In this document: piece by piece, positions 26,891-35,529 of the stretch
How positions within the stretch are numbered: the first letter of the stretch is position 1
Layout: the number at the start of each line of letters is the position of its first letter
Source: Opitutaceae bacterium UBA2377
GTDB lineage: Bacteria > Verrucomicrobiota > Verrucomicrobiia > Opitutales > Opitutaceae
Reading direction: 5' to 3'
NCBI GenBank assembly: GCA_002344205.1
Contig: DDSZ01000003.1
Span: 1-64,000 of the forward strand
Length of the DNA: 64,000 bases
Notes under the pieces: model-generated
Seen by the model: only the letters and a program-made list of their open reading frames with translations
Databases searched by the model: none
What the model was told of the DNA's origin: nothing
Translations under genes and position numbers: made by a program

Positions 26891-27889
26891 TCAGCGCGCC
26901 GTTACTTCCCCGGCCAAGGTAAACTCCTCCCGGTCGTGATAAAGGTGCCGGATGCGCACGCCGGGCGCGTGCCGCTGCAACACAGAGTCCGGGGCGCGCA
27001 GCTCCCGCAGCAGCGCGATGGGATCGACCCGCCCAAACTTGAGGTTGACCACAAATCGCCGGCACCAGCCGCGGCTCAGCCAAGGTTCCACGATATGCTT
27101 CAGCACATGATGCGGCTCCTCGACCATGTCGCAAAACAGCCAGTCGCAACCCTGCGCATCGGCTGGCGCGAAACCAAACGCATCCTCCATCCGGTGCTCG
27201 ATTCGTGGATGGTTCAGCGCACCGCCCTTGAGCGGGCCGTTGTCCACCGCGATCACGCGCGCCCCGCGCTTGGCCGCGCTGTAGCTCCAGCCGCCCGGCG
27301 CCGCGCCCAGGTCCACCACGGTCTCGCCCGCCGCCGGTTCACGTCCGAGGACGATGTAGGCCTCCTCGATCTTCAAATAACTGCGCGACGGCGCGAGGTC
27401 ATCGTCCGCCATGCGCCGCTGGCCGTTCACCACCAGATCGCGCCCCACCAGCACCCGGCCAAAATCCGTGAACCACACCAACAGCCCGCGCGTCGTGCCC
27501 ACCCCGCGCGGCAGGTCCGGCGTCGCCAGTTTGGCCACGCGCGAAAACCGTTTTTTCAACAACGTCAAGAAAGCCTCCTCCACCGCGCCAATCCGCCGGC
27601 CCAGCCCGACCATTTCCGCGGGGCCGGCAAACACGCAGGGCCACGCCGCCTCGATGCGCTCGCCCTGCAGGCTTTGCATGAAATAATCGGCGATTTGTTG
27701 CGCCAGCGCGTTGACCTTGTCGCCGGACAATTCGGTCTCGCCGGTCAGCGTCACATGCGCAAACGCCACCTCGGCGGGCACCTGCTCAGCGACGACCCAG
27801 CCCGGACCCTGCTGCCGCACCACTCCGCCCCCGGCGGTGACTTCGCCTGCGAGCAGTTTTTCAAAGCCGGCCTGACCGATGAGCAGCAT
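26891..27889 (-). CDS. RlmM-like 23S rRNA 2'-O-ribose methyltransferase
   Basis: A 332-residue protein from ATG 27889 (MLLIGQAGFEKLLAGEV); an ATG at 27967 would add 26 residues and a GTG/ATG further up is unlikely. A THUMP-like N-terminal half precedes an RrmJ/FtsJ fold. Catalytic K-D-K-E residues are recognisable: lysine in RSYLKIEEA, SAM motif VVDLGAAPGGWSYSAAKRGA, aspartate in WLFCDMVEEP, lysine in VVNLKFGRV and a late glutamate (DREEFTLAGE). This resembles the enzyme that methylates C2498 of 23S rRNA. The site here is inferred. Confidence 0.85.
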   Translation of the reverse strand: MLLIGQAGFEKLLAGEVTAGGGVVRQQGPGWVVAEQVPAEVAFAHVTLTGETELSGDKVNALAQQIADYFMQSLQGERIEAAWPCVFAGPAEMVGLGRRIGAVEEAFLTLLKKRFSRVAKLATPDLPRGVGTTRGLLVWFTDFGRVLVGRDLVVNGQRRMADDDLAPSRSYLKIEEAYIVLGREPAAGETVVDLGAAPGGWSYSAAKRGARVIAVDNGPLKGGALNHPRIEHRMEDAFGFAPADAQGCDWLFCDMVEEPHHVLKHIVEPWLSRGWCRRFVVNLKFGRVDPIALLRELRAPDSVLQRHAPGVRIRHLYHDREEFTLAGEVTAR

Positions 27890-28008
27890 GCCCGCGAACG
27901 TGCCCTTGCTTCGTCCCGCGGCGAGCGGAAAACCATCCTTAGCAAGATTCGGACGTGAGGTTCTCATACCAAATGCCCCTGGCTTTTGGACATTGGCGCG
28001 TGAGCGCC

Positions 28009-28085
28009 GGTAGGGGCCGTTATCCCTAACGGCCCGTGAGGACAACGTCGGCCAAACCGGGCGGTTAAGGATAACCGCCCCTACC
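28009..28085. repeat. Palindromic REP-like element, pair of 27-bp arms
   Basis: The left arm at 28009-28035 begins GGTAGGGGCCGTTATCC; the right arm at 28059-28085, read in reverse, begins GGTAGGGGCGGTTATCC. The arms agree at 24 of 27 positions by eye. Each arm is itself a hairpin (GGCCGTTA/TAACGGCC and GGCGGTTA/TAACCGCC). The differing bases are compensated within each arm, which suggests folding is under selection. A third related copy lies at 41407-41433. Confidence 0.8.
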
Positions 28086-28176
28086 TTTGGGCAGGTTCAT
28101 GCGGACCGCCATCACTCGGTCGTATCGTCTCAAAGCTACGGGAAATTGGTCTAAGGCGGGATTCAACCGCGCGCAC

Positions 28177-28204
28177 GAAAAAGCCCGGCCATTCCGGCCG
28201 GGCT
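28177..28204 (-). terminator. Rho-independent terminator of the rhodanese gene
   Basis: AGCCCGGCC (28182-28190) and GGCCGGGCT (28196-28204) pair perfectly around an ATTCC loop. Read on the minus strand the stem is followed by TTTTTCG. It lies 26 bases after the rhodanese stop codon, which is the expected position. Confidence 0.88.
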
Positions 28205-28229
28205 GAGTTTCGCTGCGTTTGAATCCCGC

Positions 28230-28616
28230 TCAGCTCTTGTCCATCGGCGCACCGGACTTTTTCCAGCCGGCGAGGCCGGGCGAGTAGTGCTTGATATTGG
28301 TGTAGCCGAGCTTCTCCGCCGCGATGGCCGCGTTGCGGTAAGCGCTGCAGCGCTCGTTGCCGCAGTAAGCCACGATCAGCGCGTTCTTGTCGGCCGGCAG
28401 GAGTTCGGCGAGCCGGTCCTTGTTGGCGGCGAAATCAATCGAGCCGGGGATGCGGCCCTTTTCAAAGGACTTCGAGCCGTTGACATCGAGCACCGTCACC
28501 GAGCCGCCGGCCATGGCGGCCTGGAGTTCGTCGTGGGAGATGTCGGCAAACTTGCCGGCGGCGAAAACCGCGGTGGCAAGGGCGAGGGAACAGAGGAGAG
28601 CAATGAGTTTTTTCAT
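28230..28616 (-). CDS. Exported rhodanese-domain protein
   Basis: A 128-residue protein with a cleavable signal (MKKLIALLCSLALATAVFAA) and one rhodanese domain. The active-site loop is CGNERC (C85 to C90), preceded by VTVLDVNGSKSFEKGRIPGS, the usual VIDVR-like and GHIPGA-like blocks in variant form. The second cysteine in the loop is unusual for sulfurtransferases and would allow disulfide chemistry. It probably acts in the periplasm on sulfur or redox carriers. It stands alone and ends at a clear terminator. Confidence 0.88.
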   Translation of the reverse strand: MKKLIALLCSLALATAVFAAGKFADISHDELQAAMAGGSVTVLDVNGSKSFEKGRIPGSIDFAANKDRLAELLPADKNALIVAYCGNERCSAYRNAAIAAEKLGYTNIKHYSPGLAGWKKSGAPMDKS

Positions 28617-28752
28617 ACACGCCTACACTATGTGGGCCCGACCAGTTTTCAACTGCGCGAACGGATTTACCGATCAGCAATACCAAAAAAATCCACCTTG
28701 GAGATCCGGAAATTGGATTTGCAGAAACTTTTCGGCCGTTTTTGATAAAGGC

Positions 28753-29286
28753 ATGTTTTGGAGGATATTGTCAGCCATTTTGGCAATCATCAGCGCCTCC
28801 CCTCACTACACCTTGGCAAAATCCGCTGCGAGCCGAGTGGTCACCGTCGAGGTCGCACCGAGGGAGGCACACAAGAAAGGACCTTTTATCGCAAGTTGTG
28901 ACTTCGAAGTTGCTAAGATCGATGTATTGCAGGACGGGGACGGCAACACCGCCTTGCGATTGCATGCAAAAAAGGAGCACCCATCTAGCCGTCGCCAGCT
29001 CTTGGTAATCATCGGCCCGGAAGCAGTTAAAGCTATTGATCCGGATGCAACCCAAGCTGCAAACAAACTGACCCATAGGCGATTGCGTGTGAGTGGCAAA
29101 TTTGTGCCAATTTCGACAGCCGTTTGGTTCGCGCCGCGCGATGGGGTAGATTTTTACACAGCTCGGCTTGACGTAACCGATATCGGGCAACTTACCATTC
29201 TAGAGCAGACCACCTCGAAGGAAAAGCAGTCGCATATTCGCGTCGAAAAAGACGGCAGTGCGGTTTTAGAGGGAAAATCGAAATAG
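28753..29286 (+). CDS. Hypothetical exported protein of lower GC
   Basis: A 177-residue protein from ATG 28753, with an N-terminal signal-like segment (MFWRILSAILAIISASPHYT, then LAKSAA) and a soluble beta-rich body. The part SRRQLLVIIGPEAVKAIDPD followed by LRVSGKFVPISTAVWFAP suggests a small OB- or sandwich-like fold. I do not recognise the family. Base composition is clearly more AT-rich than neighbours, and the gene borders the HigBA insertion region, so horizontal acquisition is plausible. An upstream in-frame start exists at 28387 but runs antisense through the rhodanese gene. Confidence 0.6.
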   Translation: MFWRILSAILAIISASPHYTLAKSAASRVVTVEVAPREAHKKGPFIASCDFEVAKIDVLQDGDGNTALRLHAKKEHPSSRRQLLVIIGPEAVKAIDPDATQAANKLTHRRLRVSGKFVPISTAVWFAPRDGVDFYTARLDVTDIGQLTILEQTTSKEKQSHIRVEKDGSAVLEGKSK

Positions 29287-29332
29287 CAGTTCCTCACTCG
29301 GAGACTTGGTCATCCCGGTTATTCCTGAACAC

Positions 29333-29418
29333 TCACAACCGGTGCAAGTGGAAGCCGCCGTCCACGTCGAAGCAGGCGCCGGTCGAAATCGGGAACCGGT
29401 CCTCGGCGCTGAGCGGAT
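29333..29418 (-). pseudogene. Duplicated 3' end of the SDR gene (remnant)
   Basis: About 80 bases closely match the 3' end of the intact SDR gene at 30228-30310, at an offset of 895 bases. The minus strand can be read as [20 protein letters not shown] followed by HRL and TGA, almost the same as the true C-terminus. Similarity stops at about 29418. The fragment lies on the far side of the HigBA module from the parent gene, so the pair forms direct repeats bracketing the module. Confidence 0.85.
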
Positions 29419-29513
29419 GAACTCGAGCCGTTAGACCTTGGGTTTGTGGGTGCAGTAACCCACCTAAGCCGGCATGCCATCCAGTTCACAACCGGTGTCG
29501 CGGGCAAAATGCG

Positions 29514-29828
29514 TCAGGCCGCGGTTTGCTGTCCGCTTTCGGCCAATGATATTGCCGGTCGGATTTTGGCGGTGAGTCGCTTGCGATCCTTGGCCAAGGC
29601 GCGGAAATCACACTCCACCTGAAGGCCATGCCAGAACTCGGGCGATTGCCCGAAGAAAGCGCCGAAACGGATGGACATGGCCGGCGTAACCGCACGCTTG
29701 CCGAGAACGATCTCATTGATGGCCCGGGGAGGCACGCCAACGGCCCGGGCCATGGCGTTCTGCGAAATGCCCATGGGCTCCAAGTATTCCTCCAACAGGA
29801 TTTCTCCGGGTGTGATCGGTGGGCTCAT
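29514..29828 (-). CDS. higA: HigA family antitoxin (XRE helix-turn-helix)
   Basis: A 104-residue protein with the HigA signature opening [20 protein letters not shown] and the HTH core [23 protein letters not shown] split as [18 protein letters not shown] and [20 protein letters not shown]. The C-terminal ...[20 protein letters not shown] completes the domain. As in all HigBA modules the toxin gene comes first (31 bases upstream here). HigA neutralises HigB and represses the operon. The module lies between two copies of the adjacent SDR gene's 3' end. Confidence 0.95.
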   Translation of the reverse strand: MSPPITPGEILLEEYLEPMGISQNAMARAVGVPPRAINEIVLGKRAVTPAMSIRFGAFFGQSPEFWHGLQVECDFRALAKDRKRLTAKIRPAISLAESGQQTAA

Positions 29829-29859
29829 GATCCGTAACGTATAACGTTATAAGGGTGTT

Positions 29860-30138
29860 TCAATGATAATCCACTATCGCCACCCCGGCCGGCCCTGCCT
29901 CGGTCCAGCGGAAGATAATCCGCCATTGCCCGTTGATCCGGATGGAATGAAAGCCCGCGAGCTTGCCCGCCAAGGCTTCCAGGCGATTGCCGGGCGGGAC
30001 CGACATGTCACCTAGACGACCCGCCCGGTTGAGCTGGATTAGCTTGCGGAGAGCCGGTCGGGCTATCGTTTGAAACCGTCGGCTCTTTTCACGATGGAAA
30101 AGCTCCTCGGTATCGGCATCGCTGAATGACTGGATCAT
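29860..30138 (-). CDS. higB: HigB/RelE family mRNA interferase toxin
   Basis: A 92-residue basic toxin: [20 protein letters not shown], then [29 protein letters not shown] and the family end [20 protein letters not shown] with VAIVDYH. This is the Proteus HigB-like branch that cleaves mRNA on the ribosome. It precedes higA on the minus strand. Length and all core motifs are intact, so the module appears functional. Confidence 0.94.
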   Translation of the reverse strand: MIQSFSDADTEELFHREKSRRFQTIARPALRKLIQLNRAGRLGDMSVPPGNRLEALAGKLAGFHSIRINGQWRIIFRWTEAGPAGVAIVDYH

Positions 30139-30227
30139 CCGAGTTGTGGCCGAAGGTAAGGGATGGAGCGGGCGTAGGTGTTAGGTTTAGCTGCAGTGGC
30201 CCGGTTCAGCCTGCATCCCCTGCGGCA

Positions 30228-31010
30228 TTACAACCGGTGCAGGTGGAAGCCGCCGTCCACGTCGAAGCACGCGCCGGTTGAGAAAGGGAAACGGTCCTCG
30301 GCGATGGCGCGGACGGCCCGGCCGATGTCCTCGGGCTTGCCCCAGCGGCGGATGGGCGTGATGCCGCGCTCGTCGGTGATGATGAGCTTGTCGTATTTTT
30401 CCTTCACGCCGCCGGTCATGTCGGTCGCGATCACGCCGGGGCGGATCTCATAGACGTTGATGCCGTCGTTCGCCAGCCGGTCGGCGAAGAGCTTGGTCAT
30501 CATCGCCAGCCCCGCCTTCACCATGCAGTAGTCGCCGCGGTTGATCGAGGCCGTGTAAACCGAGATGGAGGTGATGTTGACGATGCGGCCGCGAAAACCC
30601 TCGGCATCGGGCGACTGTTTCAGCATCTGCTTCGCCACGAGCTGGGTGAGAAAAAACGGACCCTTCAGGTTGATGGCATGGAGCCGGTCGAAACTTTCCT
30701 CGCCCGCGTCGAGCAGGTCAGCGCGCACCTTCGGCGCCACGCCGGCATTGTTCACGAGCAGGTCGATCCGGCCGAACTGCGCCACCGTCTCGGCCACGAG
30801 GCGCTCACGGTCGGCCGCCACCGCCACGTCGCCCTGCACGATGAAGCCGTCGCCGCCCGCGGCCTTGACGAGCGCGAGCGCCTCGGCGGCGGCCTCGGCG
30901 TTGCCGGCGTAATTGATGGCCACGCGGGAGCCCGCGCGGGCGAGTTCAAGCGCGATGCCGCGGCCGATGCCGCGCGATGCGCCGGTGATGAGGGCGGTCT
31001 TGGTTGCCAT
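30228..31010 (-). CDS. Short-chain dehydrogenase/reductase (3-ketoacyl-ACP reductase type)
   Basis: A 260-residue Rossmann-fold enzyme with the cofactor motif [16 protein letters not shown] (residues 8-15 for the glycine motif), NNAGVAPK, the serine in [11 protein letters not shown] and the YxxxK pair in [12 protein letters not shown]. The C-terminus [15 protein letters not shown] is longer than in FabG and typical of sugar or steroid-type SDRs. The substrate is unknown. Its last roughly 80 bases are duplicated at 29333-29418 on the other side of the HigBA genes. Confidence 0.93.
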   Translation of the reverse strand: MATKTALITGASRGIGRGIALELARAGSRVAINYAGNAEAAAEALALVKAAGGDGFIVQGDVAVAADRERLVAETVAQFGRIDLLVNNAGVAPKVRADLLDAGEESFDRLHAINLKGPFFLTQLVAKQMLKQSPDAEGFRGRIVNITSISVYTASINRGDYCMVKAGLAMMTKLFADRLANDGINVYEIRPGVIATDMTGGVKEKYDKLIITDERGITPIRRWGKPEDIGRAVRAIAEDRFPFSTGACFDVDGGFHLHRL

Positions 31011-31144
31011 GGGTTATTGAGCCAAGCCATCCGCCGTCGCCGGGCAATGTCGGAATTGTCGGGCGGCGCGGTTTCAACCCTGCGCACAAAAACCCGTGAA
31101 CCGGCTGCGTGGTCGGCGGTCTATGCGGGAACCTCTGCCACATC

Positions 31145-31630
31145 ATGAAAAACGCTGTTATCTTCCTCCTGCTCGGTGCCATCCTGGGCGCTCTCTCTTA
31201 CCGGGTTTACCTCAACCGGGAGTCCCGCAACTCGTCCCTGTCCGTGCAGACCGCCTCGGTGGTTGAACGCACCAAGGAAGCCGCGGCGGAAACAAAACAG
31301 GCCATCACTTCCCAACTTGCGGACTGGAACCTGACGTCGGCGGACATCAGGGCCGAGTTCGCCAAGGCCGGCAAGGTCGTGCGCACCAAGACCCAGACCG
31401 CCCATGAGACCATGTCCGATGCCCGCATCGTTGCCGTCCTCAAGGGCAAATACGCCTTGGACAGCGATCTCTCGGCTCTCGCCATCAACATCGATTGCAC
31501 GGCGGGCCGGGTCACCTTGCAGGGCCACGCCACGTCCGCCGAGCTCATCGGCAAAGCCATCCGGCTCGCCCTTGAAACCGACGGCGTCACCCAGGTCGAG
31601 TCGCTGCTCGCGGTCGAGTCCGCCAATTAA
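31145..31630 (+). CDS. BON-domain membrane-anchored protein
   Basis: A 161-residue protein from ATG 31145. An N-terminal membrane anchor (MKNAVIFLLLGAILGALSYR) leads into a helical stalk and a C-terminal BON domain (about 85-158). The domain contains ALKGKYALDSDLSALAINID in part (KYALDSDLSALAINID), the conserved glycine region GRVTLQGHATSAELIGKAIR and VTQVESLLAV. BON domains bind phospholipid or peptidoglycan in the periplasm, as in OsmY. It is divergent from the SDR and overlaps the 3' end of the AraC gene by four bases. Confidence 0.87.
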   Translation: MKNAVIFLLLGAILGALSYRVYLNRESRNSSLSVQTASVVERTKEAAAETKQAITSQLADWNLTSADIRAEFAKAGKVVRTKTQTAHETMSDARIVAVLKGKYALDSDLSALAINIDCTAGRVTLQGHATSAELIGKAIRLALETDGVTQVESLLAVESAN

Positions 31631-32529
31631 CCCGGCCGCCGGTAGCGCAACAGGTCGCGCGGCGCCACGCCGTGCACGGCTTTGAAGCAGCGGGAGAAAT
31701 GATACGGATCGGCGAAGCCGATCCGCTGCGCCGCCTCCTTCACCAGACCGCCGTTCTCCACCAGATGCTCCGCCGCGAGGGTCATCTTGCGCCGCAGCAG
31801 GTGCTGGTAGGGACTGCAATCATGGTAACGCCGGAACAGCCGGCAAACGCTGGAAACCTCCAGCCCGGCCGCCGCCGCGATTTCCTCCAGGGTCACCAGT
31901 TTCTCCGCCCGCTCCTCAATCAGCGCCTTGCAGCGCAAAAAACGTTCGCGGGCCGGATCCTCGCCTCGTGCGCCCGCCCGTATGTGCTCCTCGATCTTCA
32001 GGAGCAACAGCTCCAAGCGCACGGCGCAGAGCTCAAGTGCCAATCGCCCGGGCCGCTGGCCTTCGTGAATCAACTCCTCAAACAACCCGCGCAGCTCGGC
32101 ATGCGCCGTCAGCAGCTGCAGGGTGCCGGGTGCCACGCCGGCCCGCGCGAGCCGCTTCGCCGCCGCGCCCCCGGTCAGACATACGAAATATTTCACCAAC
32201 GGCCGCGCCGGATCGGTCTGGATTTCACAGCGGGTCGCGCGGCCGTAGGCGAAGACCGCACCCGACCCCAAGGGATGCCGCCGCCCGTCGAGTTCCACCC
32301 ACCCGGCTCCCTCGGCAACGTATTCCAAGCCGTCGTAAGCATAGGTCGCACGGATGATGCGGTAATCAGGGTTGCACAGTTCGCGCCCACCCAAGGCCGG
32401 GCCCACCCGTGCCCCGCGCGTCGGGGCCAGATTGAGGAAAAAATACCGCGCGCCCGTCACCTGTTGGGAGAGCAGCTCGGGCCGTTGTTTCCTGCCGACT
32501 TTATCCATGCCTTTTCGCAAACTATCCAT
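31627..32529 (-). CDS. AraC family transcriptional regulator
   Basis: A 300-residue regulator with a cupin-like sensor domain and a C-terminal AraC DNA-binding domain (about 205-297). The latter has LEEIAAAAGLEVSSVCRLFR and the second-helix signature EAAQRIGFADPYHFSRCFKA. It is divergent from the fucose/arabinose-isomerase-like gene with 93 bases between starts. It therefore probably controls the sugar operon that begins there. Two in-frame starts (32529 and 32508) are possible. Confidence 0.92.
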   Translation of the reverse strand: MDSLRKGMDKVGRKQRPELLSQQVTGARYFFLNLAPTRGARVGPALGGRELCNPDYRIIRATYAYDGLEYVAEGAGWVELDGRRHPLGSGAVFAYGRATRCEIQTDPARPLVKYFVCLTGGAAAKRLARAGVAPGTLQLLTAHAELRGLFEELIHEGQRPGRLALELCAVRLELLLLKIEEHIRAGARGEDPARERFLRCKALIEERAEKLVTLEEIAAAAGLEVSSVCRLFRRYHDCSPYQHLLRRKMTLAAEHLVENGGLVKEAAQRIGFADPYHFSRCFKAVHGVAPRDLLRYRRPG

Positions 32530-32622
32530 TCCGGCCCGGCCCTTGCCAGTGCATAATCACCTCCCCGTCCCCGTGCGCTTCCCTTCCGGCAACGCCGATT
32601 TTATCTAGCAACCTTCCCCGTC

Positions 32623-34251
32623 ATGAAAAAATCCCCCAAGAAAACCATCCTGCTCATCGCCAACGGCGACCTGCGCCAGTCCGCCAACGAGAAGACCTGG
32701 CCCGGCCAGGAGGCGATGGAGCGCCAGCTCACCGCCGCGGTCGCCAAACTCGGCTACAAGCTCGTCCGCGCCCATCCCTACAAGCCGGAGCTCAAGCACG
32801 GCTTCATCGGCTCGCAGAAGGAGGGCATGCAGGTCTTCGCCACGATCGACCCCAAGACGCCCATCATCGTCGCCGAGGCCGTCTGGCAATACTCGCACCA
32901 CATCCTCCACGGGCTCATCTCCCACCAGGCCCCCATCCTCACCGTGGCCAACTGGTCCGGCACTGCGCCCGGGCTCGTCGGCATGCTCAACCTCAACGGC
33001 TCCCTCACCAAGGCCGGGGTCAAGTATTCCACGCTCTGGAGCGCGGACTTCACCGACGATTTCTTCCTCAAGAACCTCGCCGCGTGGCTCAAGACCGGCG
33101 TCGTCAAGCACCGCACCGCCCACGTGAAACCGCTGGCCCGCGCCACCGTGCCGCCGAAGGCCCGCGCGCTGGCCAAGCGGCTCGCCGACGACCTCCGCCG
33201 CCGCAAGTCCATCATGGGCGTCTTCGACGAGGGCTGCATGGGCATGTATAACGCCATCATCCCCGACGAGCTGCTCTTCAAGACCGGCGTTTACAAGGAA
33301 CGCCTCTCGCAGTCCGCCCTCTACTACGGCGCCACCCAGGTCACCGACGCCGAGGCCCGCGCCGTCTATGACTGGCTCAAGGCCAAGGGCATGAAGTTCC
33401 ACCTCGGCCAAAACCCCGACGAACACCTCACCGAGGAGCAGGTGCTCTGGCAGTGCAAGACCTACGTCGCCGCGCTGCGCATCGCCGACGAGTTCGGCTG
33501 CGAGACCATCGGCATCCAATACCAGCAGGGCCTCAAGGACCTCCTGCCCGCCTCCGACCTCGTCGAGGGCATCCTCAACAACTCCGACCGTCCGCCCGTG
33601 GCCAACGCCAAGGGCGAGATCATCCGCGACGGCAAACCGCTCACCCACTTCAACGAGGTGGACGAGTGTGCCGGCCTCGACGGCCTCTTCACCAACCGCG
33701 TGCACACCGCCCTCGGCCAGCCGGTCGAAAACACCCTGCACGACCTGCGCTGGGGCGATTTCGACCGGAGCGGCACGACCGACGAATACGTGTGGGTCTT
33801 CCTCATCTCGGGCAGCGCCCCGCCGGCCCACCACATCGACGGCTACAAGGGCACCGACTCGATGCGCCAGCCCTACATGTATTTCCGCCTCGGCGGCGGC
33901 ACTGTCCGCGGTATCGCCAAGCCCGGCGAGATCGTGTGGAGCCGCGTCTTCCTCGAAGGCGGCAAGCTCAAGATGGATCTCGGCCGCGCCAAGGTCATCA
34001 CCCTCCCGCAGGCCGAGACCCAGCGCCGCTGGGAGGAGACCACCGAGCAGTGGCCGATCATGCATGCGGTCACCTACGGCGTCTCGCGCGACCAGATGAT
34101 GGCCCGCCATAAGGCCAACCACATCCAGGTCGCCTATGCGAACTCCGCCAAGGAGGCCGACCTCGCCATGTATACGAAGGCCGCCCTCGCCGCCGAACTC
34201 GGTCTCGAGGTCTCCGTCTGCGGCACCAAGGCCGACGGCTCGAAGTTCTGA
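32623..34251 (+). CDS. L-fucose/L-arabinose isomerase family protein
   Basis: A 542-residue enzyme of the fucose/arabinose isomerase fold, which needs Mn2+ for aldose-ketose isomerisation. Recognisable are an N-terminal Rossmann-like half ([20 protein letters not shown]) and the middle domain with [20 protein letters not shown]. Candidate metal and catalytic residues are in [17 protein letters not shown] and [16 protein letters not shown]. The C-terminal beta-barrel has [20 protein letters not shown]. It is shorter than E. coli FucI (about 590), so the exact sugar is open. It is followed by a terminator and then the DUF2264/GH32 genes. Confidence 0.85.
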   Translation: MKKSPKKTILLIANGDLRQSANEKTWPGQEAMERQLTAAVAKLGYKLVRAHPYKPELKHGFIGSQKEGMQVFATIDPKTPIIVAEAVWQYSHHILHGLISHQAPILTVANWSGTAPGLVGMLNLNGSLTKAGVKYSTLWSADFTDDFFLKNLAAWLKTGVVKHRTAHVKPLARATVPPKARALAKRLADDLRRRKSIMGVFDEGCMGMYNAIIPDELLFKTGVYKERLSQSALYYGATQVTDAEARAVYDWLKAKGMKFHLGQNPDEHLTEEQVLWQCKTYVAALRIADEFGCETIGIQYQQGLKDLLPASDLVEGILNNSDRPPVANAKGEIIRDGKPLTHFNEVDECAGLDGLFTNRVHTALGQPVENTLHDLRWGDFDRSGTTDEYVWVFLISGSAPPAHHIDGYKGTDSMRQPYMYFRLGGGTVRGIAKPGEIVWSRVFLEGGKLKMDLGRAKVITLPQAETQRRWEETTEQWPIMHAVTYGVSRDQMMARHKANHIQVAYANSAKEADLAMYTKAALAAELGLEVSVCGTKADGSKF

Positions 34252-34273
34252 GCCGGCAGCCGGCATTTTTTCC

Positions 34274-34302
34274 AGAGCGGGGCGTCACTGCCCCGCTCTT
34301 TT
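34274..34302 (+). terminator. Rho-independent terminator after the isomerase gene
   Basis: AGAGCGGGGC (34274-34283) and GCCCCGCTCT (34290-34299) form a perfect 10-bp stem with a GTCACT loop, followed by TTT and a T-rich stretch. It lies 23 bases after the isomerase stop. It separates that gene from the DUF2264 gene, whose ATG is only 22 bases further on. Confidence 0.85.
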
Positions 34303-34324
34303 GCTTTCCCTTTTTCCCGCCGCC

Positions 34325-35503
34325 ATGAAACTGCCGGCGTTTTCCATGTCTACCGGTTCCGGCATCCGCCCCTTCTGGCACCACCTGTTGGTTCGCCTCG
34401 TCACGCCGCCCTTGGCCGCGCTGGCGCAAGGACGATTGCGTGCCACTCTGCCCTTGGCGGACCTGCCCGGGGCCGGCGTGCCGGACAGCTTCACGCCCGG
34501 CTTGGAAACTCTCGGCCGCACGCTGGCGGGGCTCGCCCCGTGGCTGGAGCTGGAAGACACGCCGGCCGACGAGCGCGAAACCCAGGCCCGGCTGCGCGAA
34601 CTCGCCCTCGCCGCCATCCGTAACGGACTCGATCCGGCCTCGCCCGACCGGCTGAACTTCACGATCGGCACCCAGCCGCTCGTGGACGCCGCCTTTCTCG
34701 CTCAAGCCCTCCTTCGTGCGCCGCAAGCCCTGTGGACCGCGCTCGACCCCATCACCCAGGACCGCCTCGTCGCCGCACTCCGTTCCACCCGTGTCATCAA
34801 ACCCTGGCCCAACAACTGGCTGCTGTTTTCCGCCATGGTCGAGGCCGCGCTGCTGCGCTTCACCGGCGAAGCCGACCTCGCTCCCGTCGCCCACGCCGTG
34901 GACCAACACGAGCAATGGTATAAGGGTGACGGCGCCTACGGCGACGGCGCGGACTTTCATTGGGATTACTACAACAGCTACGTCATCCAACCCATGTTGC
35001 TCGATGTGCTGGCCGTCGCCGATGCCCACACCGATCGCTGGCGGGCGCTCCTGCCCGAAGTGCGCCGCCGGGCCGAACGCTACGCCTTGGTGCAGGAACG
35101 CCTGATCGCACCGGACGGCTCGTTTCCGGCCCTCGGCCGGTCGCTCACCTATCGCTGCGGCGCATTCCAGCACCTCGCCCAACTTGCCCTCCAGCACGCC
35201 TTGCCTGAGGCACTGCCTCCCGCCCAGGTGCGCGGCGCGCTCACCGCCGTTATCCGCCGCACCCTTGCCGCGCCGGGCACTTTCGACGACGCCGGCTGGC
35301 TGCGCCCGGGCCTCGGTGGCCATCAACCCGGACTGGCGGAATCTTACATCAGCACCGGCAGCCTTTATCTGTGCACCACGGCCTTCCTCCCGCTCGGTCT
35401 GCCCGCCGGGGATGCATTCTGGCAGGATCCTGAAGTGGATTGGACCGGCCGGCGGCTCTGGTCCGGCGAAGATCTTCCGGCCGATCAGGCGCTGAAGGAT
35501 TAG
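34325..35503 (+). CDS. DUF2264 domain-containing protein
   Basis: A 392-residue protein matching DUF2264, an alpha-helical toroid family often found with glycoside hydrolases and possibly acting on polysaccharide products. Diagnostic stretches are NNWLLFSAMVEAALLRFTGE, WYKGDGAYGDGADFHWDYYN, SYVIQPMLLDVLAV, GSFPALGRSLTYRCGAFQHL and the end GSLYLCTTAFLPLGLPAGDA. No signal peptide is apparent, so it is probably cytoplasmic. It lies 26 bases upstream of the GH32 gene and begins the run of tightly packed sugar genes. Biochemical activity is unknown. Confidence 0.85.
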   Translation: MKLPAFSMSTGSGIRPFWHHLLVRLVTPPLAALAQGRLRATLPLADLPGAGVPDSFTPGLETLGRTLAGLAPWLELEDTPADERETQARLRELALAAIRNGLDPASPDRLNFTIGTQPLVDAAFLAQALLRAPQALWTALDPITQDRLVAALRSTRVIKPWPNNWLLFSAMVEAALLRFTGEADLAPVAHAVDQHEQWYKGDGAYGDGADFHWDYYNSYVIQPMLLDVLAVADAHTDRWRALLPEVRRRAERYALVQERLIAPDGSFPALGRSLTYRCGAFQHLAQLALQHALPEALPPAQVRGALTAVIRRTLAAPGTFDDAGWLRPGLGGHQPGLAESYISTGSLYLCTTAFLPLGLPAGDAFWQDPEVDWTGRRLWSGEDLPADQALKD

Positions 35504-35529
35504 CGCAACCCTGCGCCATCATCGTTTTC

